DNA of 64,000 bases, from the NCBI RefSeq assembly GCF_000696095.1, contig NZ_BAYX01000006.1:310001-374000 (forward strand). The letters are read 5' to 3'. The position numbers and the translations under genes are program-made. Positions 8,699 to 18,700 of the stretch are shown in pieces; the stretch's first letter is position 1, and each line of letters opens with the position of its first letter. This DNA comes from Rhizobium rhizogenes NBRC 13257 (GTDB lineage: Bacteria; Pseudomonadota; Alphaproteobacteria; Rhizobiales; Rhizobiaceae). The notes beneath the pieces are model-generated. The model did not search any database. It saw only the letters and a program-made list of their open reading frames with translations, and was not told the origin of the DNA.

Positions 8699-9979
8699 CT
8701 AGCCTTCGAAGCCGAACCTCTCTGTATCGAAGTCATCCTCGGCGATCTCGGAAGCATCGCTCCAGGCACCGGCTGCATTGTGCTCCAGAGGGAGCGCGGC
8801 CCCGACCATGCTCGGCAGCGTCATTTCCATCGTGGTGCCCGGAGGCTGCAAGGCCCATGCGACGAGGGCGCTGGTGGATATGGTGCCGACACCGGCGGAT
8901 ACTTCGCGGGAAGCGGGAGCTTGCAGGATTGCCATGGGCTGCAGCGTGGCTGTGTCGCTGTTCATGGAAGCCCTTAGCTGGTCCGAAAGCTGCAATTTTC
9001 CAGCGGGGTTTCGGCCCACCACCAGGCTTGCGAAAGCCATGGGACTGGGTTTGGCGGTCGGGGTCGCGCCGGTTCCGTCGCTGACAACTGGCCGCAGTGT
9101 CGGCAACGGTACGACATAGGATGCAAGGTCGGTGAAGCGTGGAGTTTCCTTGCTCGCGTTTACCTGTTTGTTGAGTTGAAGCTCCAGACCGCTATTGACC
9201 CGCTTTTGAGGTATCGGCAGCATGCTGGTCACGAGGCTTGCGCTCGTCGTGGCCCCGGCGGTGTCTTCCTCAGCCGCAATGCTGGCAATTTCGCTGCGGG
9301 CCGGGCGGATGCGCTTCTTGGCGTCCGCGACTGCCAGTTCGTAACGCGGCAGCGGTGAGCCGTCCGCGGGCAAATGCTGGGTTCGCCCATCCGGGAAAAG
9401 CCGCACCAGTTCCTGGCGCGACATTCTCGGCCATGCACGGACATTGCCGACATCCAGATGCACAAACGGCGATCCGGAGTTCGGGTAGAAGCCGACGCCG
9501 CCAACCTGCATCTGCATGGCGACCGCGCGCAGGGTCGCAAGCTTCACGCCCGGTATGTAGAAGTCCATCGCCTTGCCGAGCGTATGCTGGCTGTGCTTTG
9601 CGACACCGGAGCTGCGGGACCGGCCCCGCAACATATTGTTGGTGGATGGCGAGCGATAGGCCGAGACCACATGAATGGCTTCCCTCGCGCCGCTGCGGCG
9701 GTAGACCTCCCAGACGAGGTCAAGCAGTTCCGGATCGATCCTGGTCGGCTCGTTCTTTCGCCAGTCACGCAGGAAGCGATTGATCTGCGCCAGGCCCTTC
9801 GGATCGAATTTGCCGTCGCGCTTGAAGACGATGGTCGCCTTTTCGCCCGTGTGGGTGAAGAAGAGCTTGAGTGCCCGGTCCTCGGCCGCAGCTGCTGTTG
9901 ATCCCGCAAAGGCGGCAAGAACCAGCATTGCGATCAGCGCTACACGATGAGCGACGAATGACAAAATCATGGCAGACAT
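8699..9979 (-). CDS. Exported DUF882/M15-type murein peptidase with long C-terminal tail
   Basis: After a signal-anchor segment (HRVALIAMLVLAAFAGSTAAAA) comes a DUF882 domain like E. coli YcbK/MepK. Zinc-ligand motifs SQHTLGKAMDFYI and FVHLDVG and the structural VSAYRSP motif are present, so it probably cleaves peptidoglycan cross-links in the periplasm. The domain ends near residue 200; the remaining roughly 225 residues are low-complexity, rich in Ala/Thr/Pro/Ser, and match nothing I recognise. I chose the ATG at 9979; in-frame GTG and ATG codons upstream (to 10087) would only lengthen the cytoplasmic end. Confidence 0.8.
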   Translation of the reverse strand: MSAMILSFVAHRVALIAMLVLAAFAGSTAAAAEDRALKLFFTHTGEKATIVFKRDGKFDPKGLAQINRFLRDWRKNEPTRIDPELLDLVWEVYRRSGAREAIHVVSAYRSPSTNNMLRGRSRSSGVAKHSQHTLGKAMDFYIPGVKLATLRAVAMQMQVGGVGFYPNSGSPFVHLDVGNVRAWPRMSRQELVRLFPDGRTQHLPADGSPLPRYELAVADAKKRIRPARSEIASIAAEEDTAGATTSASLVTSMLPIPQKRVNSGLELQLNKQVNASKETPRFTDLASYVVPLPTLRPVVSDGTGATPTAKPSPMAFASLVVGRNPAGKLQLSDQLRASMNSDTATLQPMAILQAPASREVSAGVGTISTSALVAWALQPPGTTMEMTLPSMVGAALPLEHNAAGAWSDASEIAEDDFDTERFGFEG

Positions 9980-10570
9980 TGTCGCTGGAATGGAGAGAAA
10001 CGCTTGGTGCACGGACACGACTTTCGTCTTTGGTAAAAGACAGGGAACACTGGTGGCGCCGCATCTGCGACGTCGCTTCACCTCCAATTATGGTCAACAG
10101 ATCCCTAACAGACGGTTTACGGGCGGAATCGCCAAGTGAAGCGCCTCGGACAGCTACCGCCGTTGACGGCCCGATGCGCGCCGCAAGCACCTTGAAGTTG
10201 CATGAACTCTGCCGGATGTTCTGTGCCTAGTTGAAGGTCGCGTGAAGTCTGAACTGAAATCCGGATTTGTGGATCTGCAGTTCGTTTTTTCTCGAAGCGA
10301 TGGGTTGGGATCTCTAGCGCTCAATCCAAGGCGGGCAAGTCATTTAAGCTTAAATAGGCCGAGCTAATAAGTATTGTTTCGTCAAATGGGTGGAAGTTGA
10401 CCTGTTTTGAAGCAATAAATGAGAAGTTCTTCATGAGTTACGGTTGATATAGCGGATTTTGTTTTGAAACTTAATGAATCTCTAATTTACATCAAATATC
10501 GCAAAGTAAATATTAACCAAAATCGCCTTATAAATCTTCAGCTCGATAACCGTCTTGCGGAGGGGTAATA
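9980..10570. other. Long intergenic region, AT-rich in its right half
   Basis: This holds the upstream region of the DUF882 gene on one side and of the binding-protein gene on the other. From about 10340 the base composition becomes clearly AT-rich compared with the neighbours. A perfect 14-bp palindrome (ATTTAAGCTTAAAT, 10342-10355) is the only symmetric element noticed. A strong ribosome site (GGAGGGG) precedes the GTG at 10571. No gene was supported inside it. Confidence 0.5.
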
Positions 10571-11500
10571 GTGAGAAAGACCATACTGGCTGCTTTTGTG
10601 ATGGCGATATCCGCCTCGACTGCAAGTGCACAGACGATCGGCGTATCGATGTCCGGTCTGGATAAATTCAGAACAGCATTGCTCAACGGAGTCCTTTCGC
10701 AGGGAAAGACGATTTCCGGGCTGAAACTTGTCGTACAGAACGCCGAAGGCGACAAGGAGGTTCAGAAGGCACAAGTCCAGCAGTTCATAGCCGATAAAGT
10801 CGATGCCATTATCCTGGCTGTCTCCGATGGCGATCTCGGCCCGCAGATGACCAAGCTTGCCGCCGACGCCCATATTCCACTGGTCTATATCAATAACGTC
10901 CCCTCGAACCTGGCGGATCTGCCGGAAAACCAGGTCGTGGTCGCGTCCGATGAAGCGGAATCGGGAACGATGCAGACGAAGGAAGTCTGCTCTCTCCTGA
11001 AGGGCAAGGGGCGCCTCGTGGTGCTGATGGGCGAACCCTTCCATGCGGCTGCCCGCGCCCGCACGCAGGACATCGACAATGTCATCGCCACGCCTGAATG
11101 CAAGGGTCTCCAGATCGTGGAGCGCCAGGCTGCCTATTGGTCGAGCGATTATGCCGATCAGCAGATGCAGGAATGGCTGTCGGCAGGGGTGAAGTTCGAC
11201 GCGGTCATTGCCAATAACGACGAGATGGCGGTCGGTGCGATCCGCGCCATGAAGAGGAACGGCATGTCGATGAAGGACGTCGTCGTTGCAGGCGTCGATG
11301 CCACCGACGATGCCCTGGCAGCGATGCAGGCCGGCGATCTCGATGTCACCATTCTACAGAGCGCCGTCGGGCAGGGCGCGACATCAGTCGATGCCGCAAT
11401 CAAGCTCATCAACGGGCAGAAGGTGCCGCGAGAAAACAACGTGCCCTTCGAGCTCGTGACGCCACAAAATATCGCCCAATATCTGCCGAAGACCCAGTGA
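10571..11500 (+). CDS. Periplasmic sugar-binding-type solute receptor (RbsB/rhizopine-binding-like)
   Basis: This 309-residue type I periplasmic binding protein begins with GTG behind a GGAGGGG ribosome site and has a signal peptide ending ASTASA. Features of the family are [11 protein letters not shown], the [19 protein letters not shown] hinge segment, [16 protein letters not shown] and [27 protein letters not shown]. No ABC ATPase or permease accompanies it. Instead a chemoreceptor gene follows 16 bp later, so its likely job is to present a ligand to that receptor. The ligand is probably a sugar or cyclitol. Confidence 0.88.
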   Translation: MRKTILAAFVMAISASTASAQTIGVSMSGLDKFRTALLNGVLSQGKTISGLKLVVQNAEGDKEVQKAQVQQFIADKVDAIILAVSDGDLGPQMTKLAADAHIPLVYINNVPSNLADLPENQVVVASDEAESGTMQTKEVCSLLKGKGRLVVLMGEPFHAAARARTQDIDNVIATPECKGLQIVERQAAYWSSDYADQQMQEWLSAGVKFDAVIANNDEMAVGAIRAMKRNGMSMKDVVVAGVDATDDALAAMQAGDLDVTILQSAVGQGATSVDAAIKLINGQKVPRENNVPFELVTPQNIAQYLPKTQ

Positions 11501-11516
11501 GCATAAGGGGATCATC

Positions 11517-13661
11517 ATGTTGCGCTTTTGGAATAAACTAGGCATCCGCGCGCAGATTACGGCGGGCTTCCTGCCGCTGATCCTGCTTATGAGCCTGCTC
11601 TCGGTCAATGCGATTTCCGGTATGGAGGGACTTTCGTCCATCTTCTCCTCCTACCGCAGCACGGCCGGCCAGAGCCTCGCCATTTCCGGCTACAGCGACC
11701 AGCTGAACGAGATCCAGATGTCGGTGGAAGCTTTCCGCTCGAGCCCGACCCAGGAGGTCGTGAGCCGTTTTCGCGCCGGCGTGAAGGCGTTTGACGCCGA
11801 CGACCAGCGCTTTGCGGGCAACAGTGCTCTGCAGACTGGAATGGCAGCCATCCGTCAGGACATTGCCACCTACGGCAAGGCTTTCGAGCAGATCGTATCC
11901 CTGCATGCAAGGCGCGATGCCTTGATCTCCAAGGTCACCGAGTTCGGCCCCTGGACCAGCATTGCGCTTAACGACGTCATGCGCAGCGCCTGGCGGCAGA
12001 ACGATGTGACGCTGCTGCACATGACCGGCGCCACTCTCGAGGCATTGAACCGTAGCCTTTATTTCTCGGAGCGCTTCATCCATGCGGGAGATCTGGCATC
12101 CTACGACACCGCTCAGTCGGCGCTCAACGACGCCATGGTTTTGAACGATGCGGCAGCCAAGGCGGCAAAGGGTGACCTGCAACGCAAGCGTATTCTGGGC
12201 GCTGGTCAGCTGATGCAGAACTATACAAGCCGTCTGGGTGACGTAAGGGACGTCTTGCTGGCGACCAACAAGATCCGCGAAAGTGAACTGAATGTCCTGG
12301 CACCAAAAATCGCCACCGGCTTCAAGGATCTGCAGGCCACCGTCATGGATGCGCAGAAGGCGCTCGATGGCTCAGTCGATACGACGGTCGCCTCTGCGGC
12401 CCGCTCGACGCTCGTAATCAGCGGTCTTCTGATCGTAATTGGTCTCGTGCTTGCCTATTTCGTCGGCCAGCTGATTTCATCGGCTGTGCGCAAGATGGCA
12501 CGGACGATGGAGCGGCTTGCGCATGGCGACGACACGATGGTGGTGGACGGCACCGAACATCGCCACGAGCTCGGCGCGATGGCACGCTCGCTGAAGGTCT
12601 TCCAGGAAACGGGACGCGGCAAGGTCATGGCGGAAGCCAATGCCGAACGTGCCCGCCTTGCGGCCGAAGAGGAGCGTCTGCGTCAGGAAGCCGAGCGGCT
12701 TGCCGATGCCCAGGTGATGGAACATGCCTTCCAGCAGATTTCCCTGGGTCTCGATGCGCTCTCGAAGGGCGACCTTACCGTCCGTGTCGGCGAGGTTGAC
12801 GGTCGTTATGTCCGCATCCGGGATCATTTCAATAACTCGGTCTCCAGTCTGGAAGAGGCTCTCGATTCCGTCATCCGCGCGGTCGGCACGATCAGGTCCG
12901 GCCTTACGGAGATATCAACGGCTTCGAACGATCTCGCTCGCCGCACGGAACAGCAGGCCGCTTCGCTTGAGGAGACCGTGGCTGCGCTGGGCGATGTAAC
13001 GCGGGGCGTCAATGGCACGGCGGAAGGCGCAAGTCATGCTCAGGGCGCGGTCGCCACTGCGCGCGCCAATGCCGAGAACGGCGGGGCGATCGTTGCTCGC
13101 GCCATCGCGGCCATGACCGAGATCCAAAGCTCATCGTCGAAGATCGGCAATATTATCGGCGTCATCGACGAAATCGCCTTCCAGACCAACCTTCTCGCCC
13201 TGAATGCGGGCGTGGAAGCGGCGCGTGCGGGCGAAGCGGGGAAAGGCTTTGCCGTCGTCGCCCAGGAAGTGCGCGAGCTTGCACAACGGTCAGCCAGCGC
13301 CGCCAGGGAGATCAAGGCACTGATCTCTACGTCTTCCGCCCAGGTTAAGGCAGGCGTGGAACTCGTCGGTGAATCCGGCACGTCGCTCGCGCAGATCGTC
13401 GAGCAGGTTAGCGCGATGAGCGCCACGGTCGCAGAGATCGCGGTGGCTGCGCGTGAACAGGCTGCCAGCCTGAGAGAGGTCTCGGCGGCCGGGGATCAGA
13501 TGGACAAGGTCACTCAACAGAACGCAGCGATGGTGGAAGAGACCACGGCGGCGGCCCAGAGCCTGACCCAGGAGACCGAAAACCTCGCCGATCTGGTGCA
13601 CCGGTTCAGGACACGCAGCGCGGCGACATCAGGACAACGTCAGTACGCCATGGCATCTTAG
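11517..13661 (+). CDS. Methyl-accepting chemotaxis protein
   Basis: This 714-residue inner-membrane chemoreceptor has one membrane helix near residues 12-33, a helical periplasmic sensor of about 260 residues, and a second helix around 300-322 ([19 protein letters not shown]). HAMP-type segments follow (around 325-375 and 400-455), then a methylation/signalling coiled coil. The conserved hairpin tip is [28 protein letters not shown], read around residue 555. No C-terminal CheB/CheR-docking pentapeptide is visible. It sits directly after an orphan periplasmic receptor and ends at a strong hairpin, so the pair forms one transcription unit. Confidence 0.93.
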   Translation: MLRFWNKLGIRAQITAGFLPLILLMSLLSVNAISGMEGLSSIFSSYRSTAGQSLAISGYSDQLNEIQMSVEAFRSSPTQEVVSRFRAGVKAFDADDQRFAGNSALQTGMAAIRQDIATYGKAFEQIVSLHARRDALISKVTEFGPWTSIALNDVMRSAWRQNDVTLLHMTGATLEALNRSLYFSERFIHAGDLASYDTAQSALNDAMVLNDAAAKAAKGDLQRKRILGAGQLMQNYTSRLGDVRDVLLATNKIRESELNVLAPKIATGFKDLQATVMDAQKALDGSVDTTVASAARSTLVISGLLIVIGLVLAYFVGQLISSAVRKMARTMERLAHGDDTMVVDGTEHRHELGAMARSLKVFQETGRGKVMAEANAERARLAAEEERLRQEAERLADAQVMEHAFQQISLGLDALSKGDLTVRVGEVDGRYVRIRDHFNNSVSSLEEALDSVIRAVGTIRSGLTEISTASNDLARRTEQQAASLEETVAALGDVTRGVNGTAEGASHAQGAVATARANAENGGAIVARAIAAMTEIQSSSSKIGNIIGVIDEIAFQTNLLALNAGVEAARAGEAGKGFAVVAQEVRELAQRSASAAREIKALISTSSAQVKAGVELVGESGTSLAQIVEQVSAMSATVAEIAVAAREQAASLREVSAAGDQMDKVTQQNAAMVEETTAAAQSLTQETENLADLVHRFRTRSAATSGQRQYAMAS

Positions 13662-13685
13662 TGCCGGCGCCAGAAGCATGCTGAA

Positions 13686-13724
13686 GAACGGGCCGGGTTG
13701 CCGACTGCGCAACCCGGCCCGTTC
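13686..13724 (+). terminator. Hairpin terminator after chemoreceptor gene
   Basis: A perfect 15-bp GC-rich stem (GAACGGGCCGGGTTG pairing with CAACCCGGCCCGTTC) surrounds a 9-nt loop 24 bp after the chemoreceptor stop codon. The following U-tract is weak (GTCTTG), so termination may be partial. It may also serve the convergent small gene. Confidence 0.7.
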
Positions 13725-13780
13725 GTCTTGTGCCTATTGGACACGATCGCGGATCGTGGGAGTGCACCAGTCGCAAGTGG

Positions 13781-13990
13781 CTACTTGGTGTTCTTCGCCT
13801 GCTGCCATTCGCCCTCAGCATCCATTTCGACGCGCTTGTTGCCGCGGTAGAAGATCGGCTTTCCTGTGTTCTTGTCCATGGAAAACCGGCTGGGCGAAAA
13901 TTTCGCCTTCTCACGTCCCTGCAAAGCGAGCGCAAGCGCTTCCTTGAACTTCCCATTTTTGCAAAGAGCGATGAAATCTTCTTCGTTCAT
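13781..13990 (-). CDS. Small hypothetical protein, 69 aa
   Basis: The product (MNEEDFIALCKNGKFKEALA...) is charged, lysine-rich and has no membrane segment or signal peptide. An AGGT-type ribosome site lies about 7 nt before the ATG. Its lower GC content and non-shadow composition argue that it is a real gene. The first half looks helical, and the second half (FSMDKNTGKPIFYRGNKRVEMD) resembles a short beta element. I do not recognise a family. Confidence 0.55.
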   Translation of the reverse strand: MNEEDFIALCKNGKFKEALALALQGREKAKFSPSRFSMDKNTGKPIFYRGNKRVEMDAEGEWQQAKNTK

Positions 13991-14138
13991 TGAACATACC
14001 TGATTGACGCTAGGCTGGTTTCTTTAACCAGAAAACCGCTCAGAGTCTTCGACAACCATCGACCCAGGAACAGTTTTTCGCCTTGCATCCTCGATACCCC
14101 ATCTTCGCGGAGCGGCCGAGGGTTGGCAGATCCGTGGT

Positions 14139-14930
14139 TCAGGAGGCCTTTGCTTCGAAAGCGGGTGGGAAGTCACCCAGCGATTTCGCCTTGAGGATCA
14201 GAGCCTCGATATCCTGCTCGACGATCGCTTCAAGGTCAGCGAAGCTGTCGATGACATAGTAGATCGGCTGGACGATATCGATCCGGTAGGGCGTTCTGAG
14301 GACATCCAGCAGATCGAAGGGCCGGAACTCGCACGCCTTGCCCTCCATGGCGGCCTTCGCTTCGCTTGGAGATGAGACGATACCCGCGCCGAAGCAGCGG
14401 CGGCCCTCCGGCGTATTGATCAGACCGAATTCGACGGTGAACCAGAAGATACGGAACAGATGCCAGGAATAGCCCTTGCCGAGGCGGACGGCGGTTTCGC
14501 CGAAATGTCGCACGAAATTGGCATAGCTCTGGTTGGTCAGCAGCGGGCAGTGGCCGAAGACCTCATGGAACAGGTCTGGTTCCTCGATATAGTCGATATG
14601 CTCGCGGCGGCGCAGGAAGGTTGCGAGCGGAAACTTGCCCTGTGACAGGAGTTCGTAGAAGCGCGAAGGCGGAATGAGCGCCGGTACGCCTTCGACGCCG
14701 AAGCCGGTGGTCTCGTTCAGGCGCCGGTTGACGTCGAGAAGCTGGGGGACCTTGTCCGCCTTAAGCCCCAGGGTTTTGACACCGTCCAGATATTCGCGGC
14801 AGGCCATGTTGGTCAGCAGTTTCAACTGGCGTTCGTAGAGTTCGCCCCAGATCGCATCCTCTTCGGCGGTGTAAGCATATAGACCATCCGGGCCAGGCAA
14901 TTTGGCGGTGTAGCTGCTTTCCTTGACCAT
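14139..14930 (-). CDS. phhA: Phenylalanine 4-monooxygenase
   Basis: This 263-residue non-heme iron enzyme hydroxylates phenylalanine to tyrosine with tetrahydropterin and O2. The iron-binding triad is visible: two histidines in DLFHEVFGHCPLL (near residues 120-125) and the glutamate in FWFTVEFGL (near 165). Length matches the single-domain bacterial form. It is transcribed divergently from an Lrp-type regulator gene and lies next to the homogentisate genes, where its product tyrosine is consumed. Confidence 0.95.
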   Translation of the reverse strand: MVKESSYTAKLPGPDGLYAYTAEEDAIWGELYERQLKLLTNMACREYLDGVKTLGLKADKVPQLLDVNRRLNETTGFGVEGVPALIPPSRFYELLSQGKFPLATFLRRREHIDYIEEPDLFHEVFGHCPLLTNQSYANFVRHFGETAVRLGKGYSWHLFRIFWFTVEFGLINTPEGRRCFGAGIVSSPSEAKAAMEGKACEFRPFDLLDVLRTPYRIDIVQPIYYVIDSFADLEAIVEQDIEALILKAKSLGDFPPAFEAKAS

Positions 14931-15053
14931 AGCTCGATCCTCCCAGATGCTGCGATATTCTTGTAATTATGCTCCGGATTTGGAGGATTTTCTTTTCTTT
15001 CGTGCTGGATATTGCCATGTTGATGGCAAATATTCTCGGATCTGGTATGGGAA

Positions 15054-15515
15054 ATGAAAGAACCTGGGAATTTTCATCGCAAGCTTCTGCAATTGATTCA
15101 GGCCGATGGCAGCCTTTCGCTGGCGGAGTTGGCGGAAAAAGCCGGGATGTCGCAGAGTTCGGCCTGGCGGAAGATCCAGGAGCTGGAGGCAGACGGCGTC
15201 GTGCGCAAGCGCGTGACGCTGCTCGATCCGGGAAAGCTCGATCTCAAGCTCTGCGTGATTGCCCATGTCACGCTCGAAGATCACCATGAGGAGGCGGTTG
15301 CGTCTTTCGCCTCGGTCGTGCTGGAGCGGCCGGAGATCATGAAGTGCTATGCGCTATCCGGCGCCTTTGACTACATGCTGAAGATCCGGGCTAAGGATGT
15401 AGAAAGCTACGAGGCTTTTATGACCCGCTATCTCATGCGCAACCCGCATGTACGCACGGTGGTGTCGAGCTTCGTGCTGCGCGAGCTGAAATTCTCGACC
15501 GAATTGCCGCTCTAG
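15054..15515 (+). CDS. Lrp/AsnC-family regulator, divergent from phhA
   Basis: This 153-residue protein has an N-terminal HTH (LLQLIQADGSLSLAELAEKAGMSQSSAWRKIQELEADGVV, residues 10-50 as a region) and a C-terminal RAM ligand-binding domain ending with SSFVLRELKFSTELPL. It reads away from phhA over a 123-bp gap, so it probably activates or represses phhA in response to phenylalanine or tyrosine. It is followed 7 bp later by the 3' end of a second, convergent Lrp gene. Confidence 0.92.
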   Translation: MKEPGNFHRKLLQLIQADGSLSLAELAEKAGMSQSSAWRKIQELEADGVVRKRVTLLDPGKLDLKLCVIAHVTLEDHHEEAVASFASVVLERPEIMKCYALSGAFDYMLKIRAKDVESYEAFMTRYLMRNPHVRTVVSSFVLRELKFSTELPL

Positions 15516-15522
15516 CACGCGG

Positions 15523-16002
15523 TCAGCTATGTGGCATCGGGACGGGAAGTCCCTCAAACGTCTTGAGCGTGTCGAGGACGATCGAGGTCTTCACATGCTG
15601 CACGGACTCGTGCGGCAACAGAATGTCGTTGACGAACCTCGAGAGGTCGGTGAGCCCGCGGGTCGCTACCTTCAGGTGATAATCCATTTCACCGGTCAGC
15701 GCGTAGGCTTCGAGAACTTCCGGCAATCCGCTGATGAGCTGGGAAAATCGTTGAGCATTGTCCCTGTTGTGGGTTGCGAGCGTCACCGAAATGACCACCA
15801 GCATATCCAGGCCCAGCTTCTGCCTGTCCAGATTGGCCTGGTAGCCGCGAATATATCCCTCAGCCTCCAGTCTCGTCCGCCGGCGCGAGCACTGCGAAGG
15901 TGAAAGCGCGATCCGCTCGCCCAACTCATTATTCGTCAACCTGCCGTCCTTTTGCAGCTCCTGAAGCAGGCGCAAATCGAACTTATCGAGCTGTTCATCC
16001 AT
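15523..16002 (-). CDS. Lrp/AsnC-family regulator, divergent from hpd
   Basis: This 159-residue protein has the HTH KFDLRLLQELQKDGRLTNNELGERIALSPSQCSRRRTRLE (residues 6-45, region) and a RAM domain (LEAYALTGEMDYHLKVATRGLTDLSRF). The CSRR recognition helix differs from the SSAWRK of its convergent neighbour, so the two probably bind different sites. It is divergent from hpd, the usual place of a local regulator of tyrosine catabolism. Confidence 0.92.
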   Translation of the reverse strand: MDEQLDKFDLRLLQELQKDGRLTNNELGERIALSPSQCSRRRTRLEAEGYIRGYQANLDRQKLGLDMLVVISVTLATHNRDNAQRFSQLISGLPEVLEAYALTGEMDYHLKVATRGLTDLSRFVNDILLPHESVQHVKTSIVLDTLKTFEGLPVPMPHS

Positions 16003-16132
16003 TGCATGAAATCCATAAAATTCTCACGATCCGTGCATAAAATCCGCCATTTGCATGAAGAATGCAAGTACATTGCATGCATTTTGGATCACACTTTGCG
16101 CAGTCGAAATGCAAATTTCTCTGGAGGAGAAA
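16003..16132. promoter_or_regulatory. Divergent control region between Lrp gene and hpd
   Basis: This 130-bp AT-richer segment contains repeated TGCAT/ATGCA half-sites (for example GCATGAAGAATGCA and TTGCATGCA), a likely Lrp-type operator array. The hpd start at 16133 is preceded by a strong ribosome site (GGAGGAG). Assigning the sites to the divergent Lrp protein is inference. Confidence 0.5.
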
Positions 16133-17242
16133 ATGGGTCCTTTTCCGCACGATGCGCCGCCACCGGAAATCAGCGCTGACAATCCAGCCGGTACCGACGG
16201 CTTCGAATTCGTCGAATTCGCTCATCCGGAGCCCGAGAAGCTGCGCGAGCTCTTCACGCGCATGGGCTATGTTCCGGTCGCCAAGCACAAGACGAAAGAC
16301 ATCACCGTCTGGCGGCAGGGCGATATCAATTATCTCCTCAATGCCGAAGCGGGCAGCCATGCCGCCCGTTTCGTTGGAGAGCACGGCCCCGCCGCCCCGT
16401 CGATGGCCTGGCGCGTTGTCGATGCCAAGCATGCCTTCGATCATGCCGTGTCGAAAGGTGCCGTTCCCTATGAGGGGGACGACAAGGCACTCGATGTCCC
16501 GGCGATCGTCGGCATCGGCGGTTCGCTGCTCTATTTCATCGAGACCTATGGTGAAAAAGGGTCGGCTTACGCCGCCGAGTTCGATTGGCTCGGCGACCGC
16601 GACCCGCGTCCCGAAGGCGTCGGCTTCTATTATCTTGACCATCTGACCCACAATGTCTTCCGCGGCAATATGGACAAGTGGTGGGCTTTTTACCGCGAAT
16701 TGTTCAACTTCAAGCAGATCCACTTCTTCGACATCGACGGGCGCATTACTGGTCTGGTGAGCCGCGCCATCACCTCGCCCTGCGGCAAGATCCGCATTCC
16801 GCTGAATGAATCGAAGGATGATACGAGCCAGATCGAGGAGTTTCTGAAGAAGTACAAGGGCGAGGGCATCCAGCACATCGCTGTGGGAACGGAAGACATC
16901 TACGAAGGCACCGACAGGCTCGCCGACAATGGGCTGCGTTTCATGCCCGGTCCTCCGGAAACCTATTACGACATGTCCTATGCACGCGTGAACGGCCATG
17001 ACGAACCCATCGCGCGCATGAAGAAACATGGTATCCTTATCGACGGCGAAGGTGTGGTGAATGGCGGCATGACGAAGATCCTGCTGCAGATCTTCTCAAA
17101 AACCGTCATTGGCCCGATCTTCTTCGAATTCATCCAACGCAAGGGCGACGAAGGCTTCGGCGAGGGCAATTTCCGCGCCCTTTTCGAGTCGATCGAGGCG
17201 GATCAGATCAAACGTGGCGTGATCGGTACTGCGGCAGAATGA
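16133..17242 (+). CDS. hpd: 4-Hydroxyphenylpyruvate dioxygenase
   Basis: This 369-residue enzyme converts 4-hydroxyphenylpyruvate to homogentisate. The family's iron ligands fall in LDHLTHNV (about residue 165), in IQHIAVGTEDIYE (about 245) and in the C-terminal FFEFIQRKGDEGFGEGNF segment. I chose the ATG at 16133, which has a GGAGGAG site 6 nt upstream and gives the usual bacterial length; a longer frame opens at 16055 without a ribosome site. It heads the hpd-hmgA-fahA-maiA series. Confidence 0.95.
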   Translation: MGPFPHDAPPPEISADNPAGTDGFEFVEFAHPEPEKLRELFTRMGYVPVAKHKTKDITVWRQGDINYLLNAEAGSHAARFVGEHGPAAPSMAWRVVDAKHAFDHAVSKGAVPYEGDDKALDVPAIVGIGGSLLYFIETYGEKGSAYAAEFDWLGDRDPRPEGVGFYYLDHLTHNVFRGNMDKWWAFYRELFNFKQIHFFDIDGRITGLVSRAITSPCGKIRIPLNESKDDTSQIEEFLKKYKGEGIQHIAVGTEDIYEGTDRLADNGLRFMPGPPETYYDMSYARVNGHDEPIARMKKHGILIDGEGVVNGGMTKILLQIFSKTVIGPIFFEFIQRKGDEGFGEGNFRALFESIEADQIKRGVIGTAAE

Positions 17243-17301
17243 TCTCTAGGCGATCCTGCGCCTGCGTGGGGTCGCCCTCAGTTTTCGGGAGGAATTGAGC
17301 G

Positions 17302-18663
17302 ATGGACCAGACAATGACCCAGGCTTCGGACAAAGAGGCCTCGGTGGCGGATAAGCTGCAATATATGCCCGGATTCGGCAACGACTTCGAAACTGAAACG
17401 CTCCCCGGCGCCTTGCCGCAAGGCCAGAACAGTCCGCAGAAATGCAACTATGGTCTTTATGCCGAGCAGCTTTCCGGCTCGCCCTTCACCGCGCCCCGAG
17501 GGACGAACGAGAGGTCCTGGCTCTATCGCATCCGCCCGAGCGTGCGCCATACTCGCCGTTTTTCAAACGCCTCCTATCCGCGCTGGAAATCCGCGCCCTG
17601 CCTGGATGATCATTCGCTTCCTCTCGGCCAACTTCGCTGGGGTCCCGTGCCCGCACCGGACGAGAGGCTGAGTTTTCTTGATGGGGTGCGGACGATGACG
17701 ACCGCAGGCGATGTCCTGACGCAGACGGGGATGGCCGCGCATGTCTATGTCTTCAACGAGGACATGGTGGATGATTATGCTTTCAACGCCGACGGCGAGC
17801 TCCTGATCGTCCCGCAGGTCGGCGCCATCCGCGTGTTCACCGAAATGGGCATCATGGATGTCGAGCCTTTGGAGATAGTTCTCATCCCCCGGGGCATGAT
17901 GTTCAAGGTGCTGCGCAAAGGCGACGAGAAGGTTTGGCGCGGCTATATCTGCGAGAATTACGGCGCGAAGTTCACGCTGCCGGATCGCGGGCCGATCGGC
18001 GCGAACTGCCTGGCAAATCCGCGCGATTTCAAGACGCCGGTTGCGGCCTACGAGGACAAGGAAACGCCGTGCCGCGTTCATGTGAAATGGTGCGGAAAGT
18101 TCTACGTCACCGAGATCGGCCATTCGCCTCTCGATGTCGTCGCCTGGCATGGCAACTATGCACCCTTCAAATATGACCTGCGGACATTTTCCCCGGTTGG
18201 CGCGATCCTGTTCGATCACCCCGATCCGTCGATTTTCACCGTGCTGACCGCGCCGACCGAAAGTGCCGGCACGGCAAATGTCGATTTCGTGATCTTTCCG
18301 CCGCGCTGGCTGGTCGCCGAGCACACCTTCCGCCCGCCCTGGTACCACCGCAACATCATGAGCGAATTCATGGGCCTGATCCATGGTCAGTATGATGCCA
18401 AGGAAGAGGGTTTCGTGCCGGGCGGGATCAGCCTGCACAATATGATGCTTCCCCATGGGCCGGACGCTTCAGGCTTCGAAAAGGCATCCAATTCCGAGCT
18501 GAAACCCGTCAAGCTGGATCACACCATGGCCTTCATGTTCGAGACCCGCTACCCGCAGCAGGTGACGAAATACGCCGCGGAGCTCGAAACGCTGCAGGAC
18601 AATTATCTGGAGTGCTGGGACGGGTTGGAACGCAGGTTCGACGGGACACCTGGCATCAAGTGA
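17302..18663 (+). CDS. hmgA: Homogentisate 1,2-dioxygenase
   Basis: This 453-residue enzyme opens the homogentisate ring to maleylacetoacetate. Typical segments are [31 protein letters not shown], the iron-site region [19 protein letters not shown] (about residues 345-363; sequence reads RPPWYHRN) and [25 protein letters not shown] ribosome site precedes the ATG. It lies 59 bp after hpd and 37 bp before fahA on the same strand, consistent with one operon. Confidence 0.96.
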   Translation: MDQTMTQASDKEASVADKLQYMPGFGNDFETETLPGALPQGQNSPQKCNYGLYAEQLSGSPFTAPRGTNERSWLYRIRPSVRHTRRFSNASYPRWKSAPCLDDHSLPLGQLRWGPVPAPDERLSFLDGVRTMTTAGDVLTQTGMAAHVYVFNEDMVDDYAFNADGELLIVPQVGAIRVFTEMGIMDVEPLEIVLIPRGMMFKVLRKGDEKVWRGYICENYGAKFTLPDRGPIGANCLANPRDFKTPVAAYEDKETPCRVHVKWCGKFYVTEIGHSPLDVVAWHGNYAPFKYDLRTFSPVGAILFDHPDPSIFTVLTAPTESAGTANVDFVIFPPRWLVAEHTFRPPWYHRNIMSEFMGLIHGQYDAKEEGFVPGGISLHNMMLPHGPDASGFEKASNSELKPVKLDHTMAFMFETRYPQQVTKYAAELETLQDNYLECWDGLERRFDGTPGIK

Positions 18664-18700
18664 AGACCGGCCATTCATCCTCCGACACTGGAGCCAGGAC

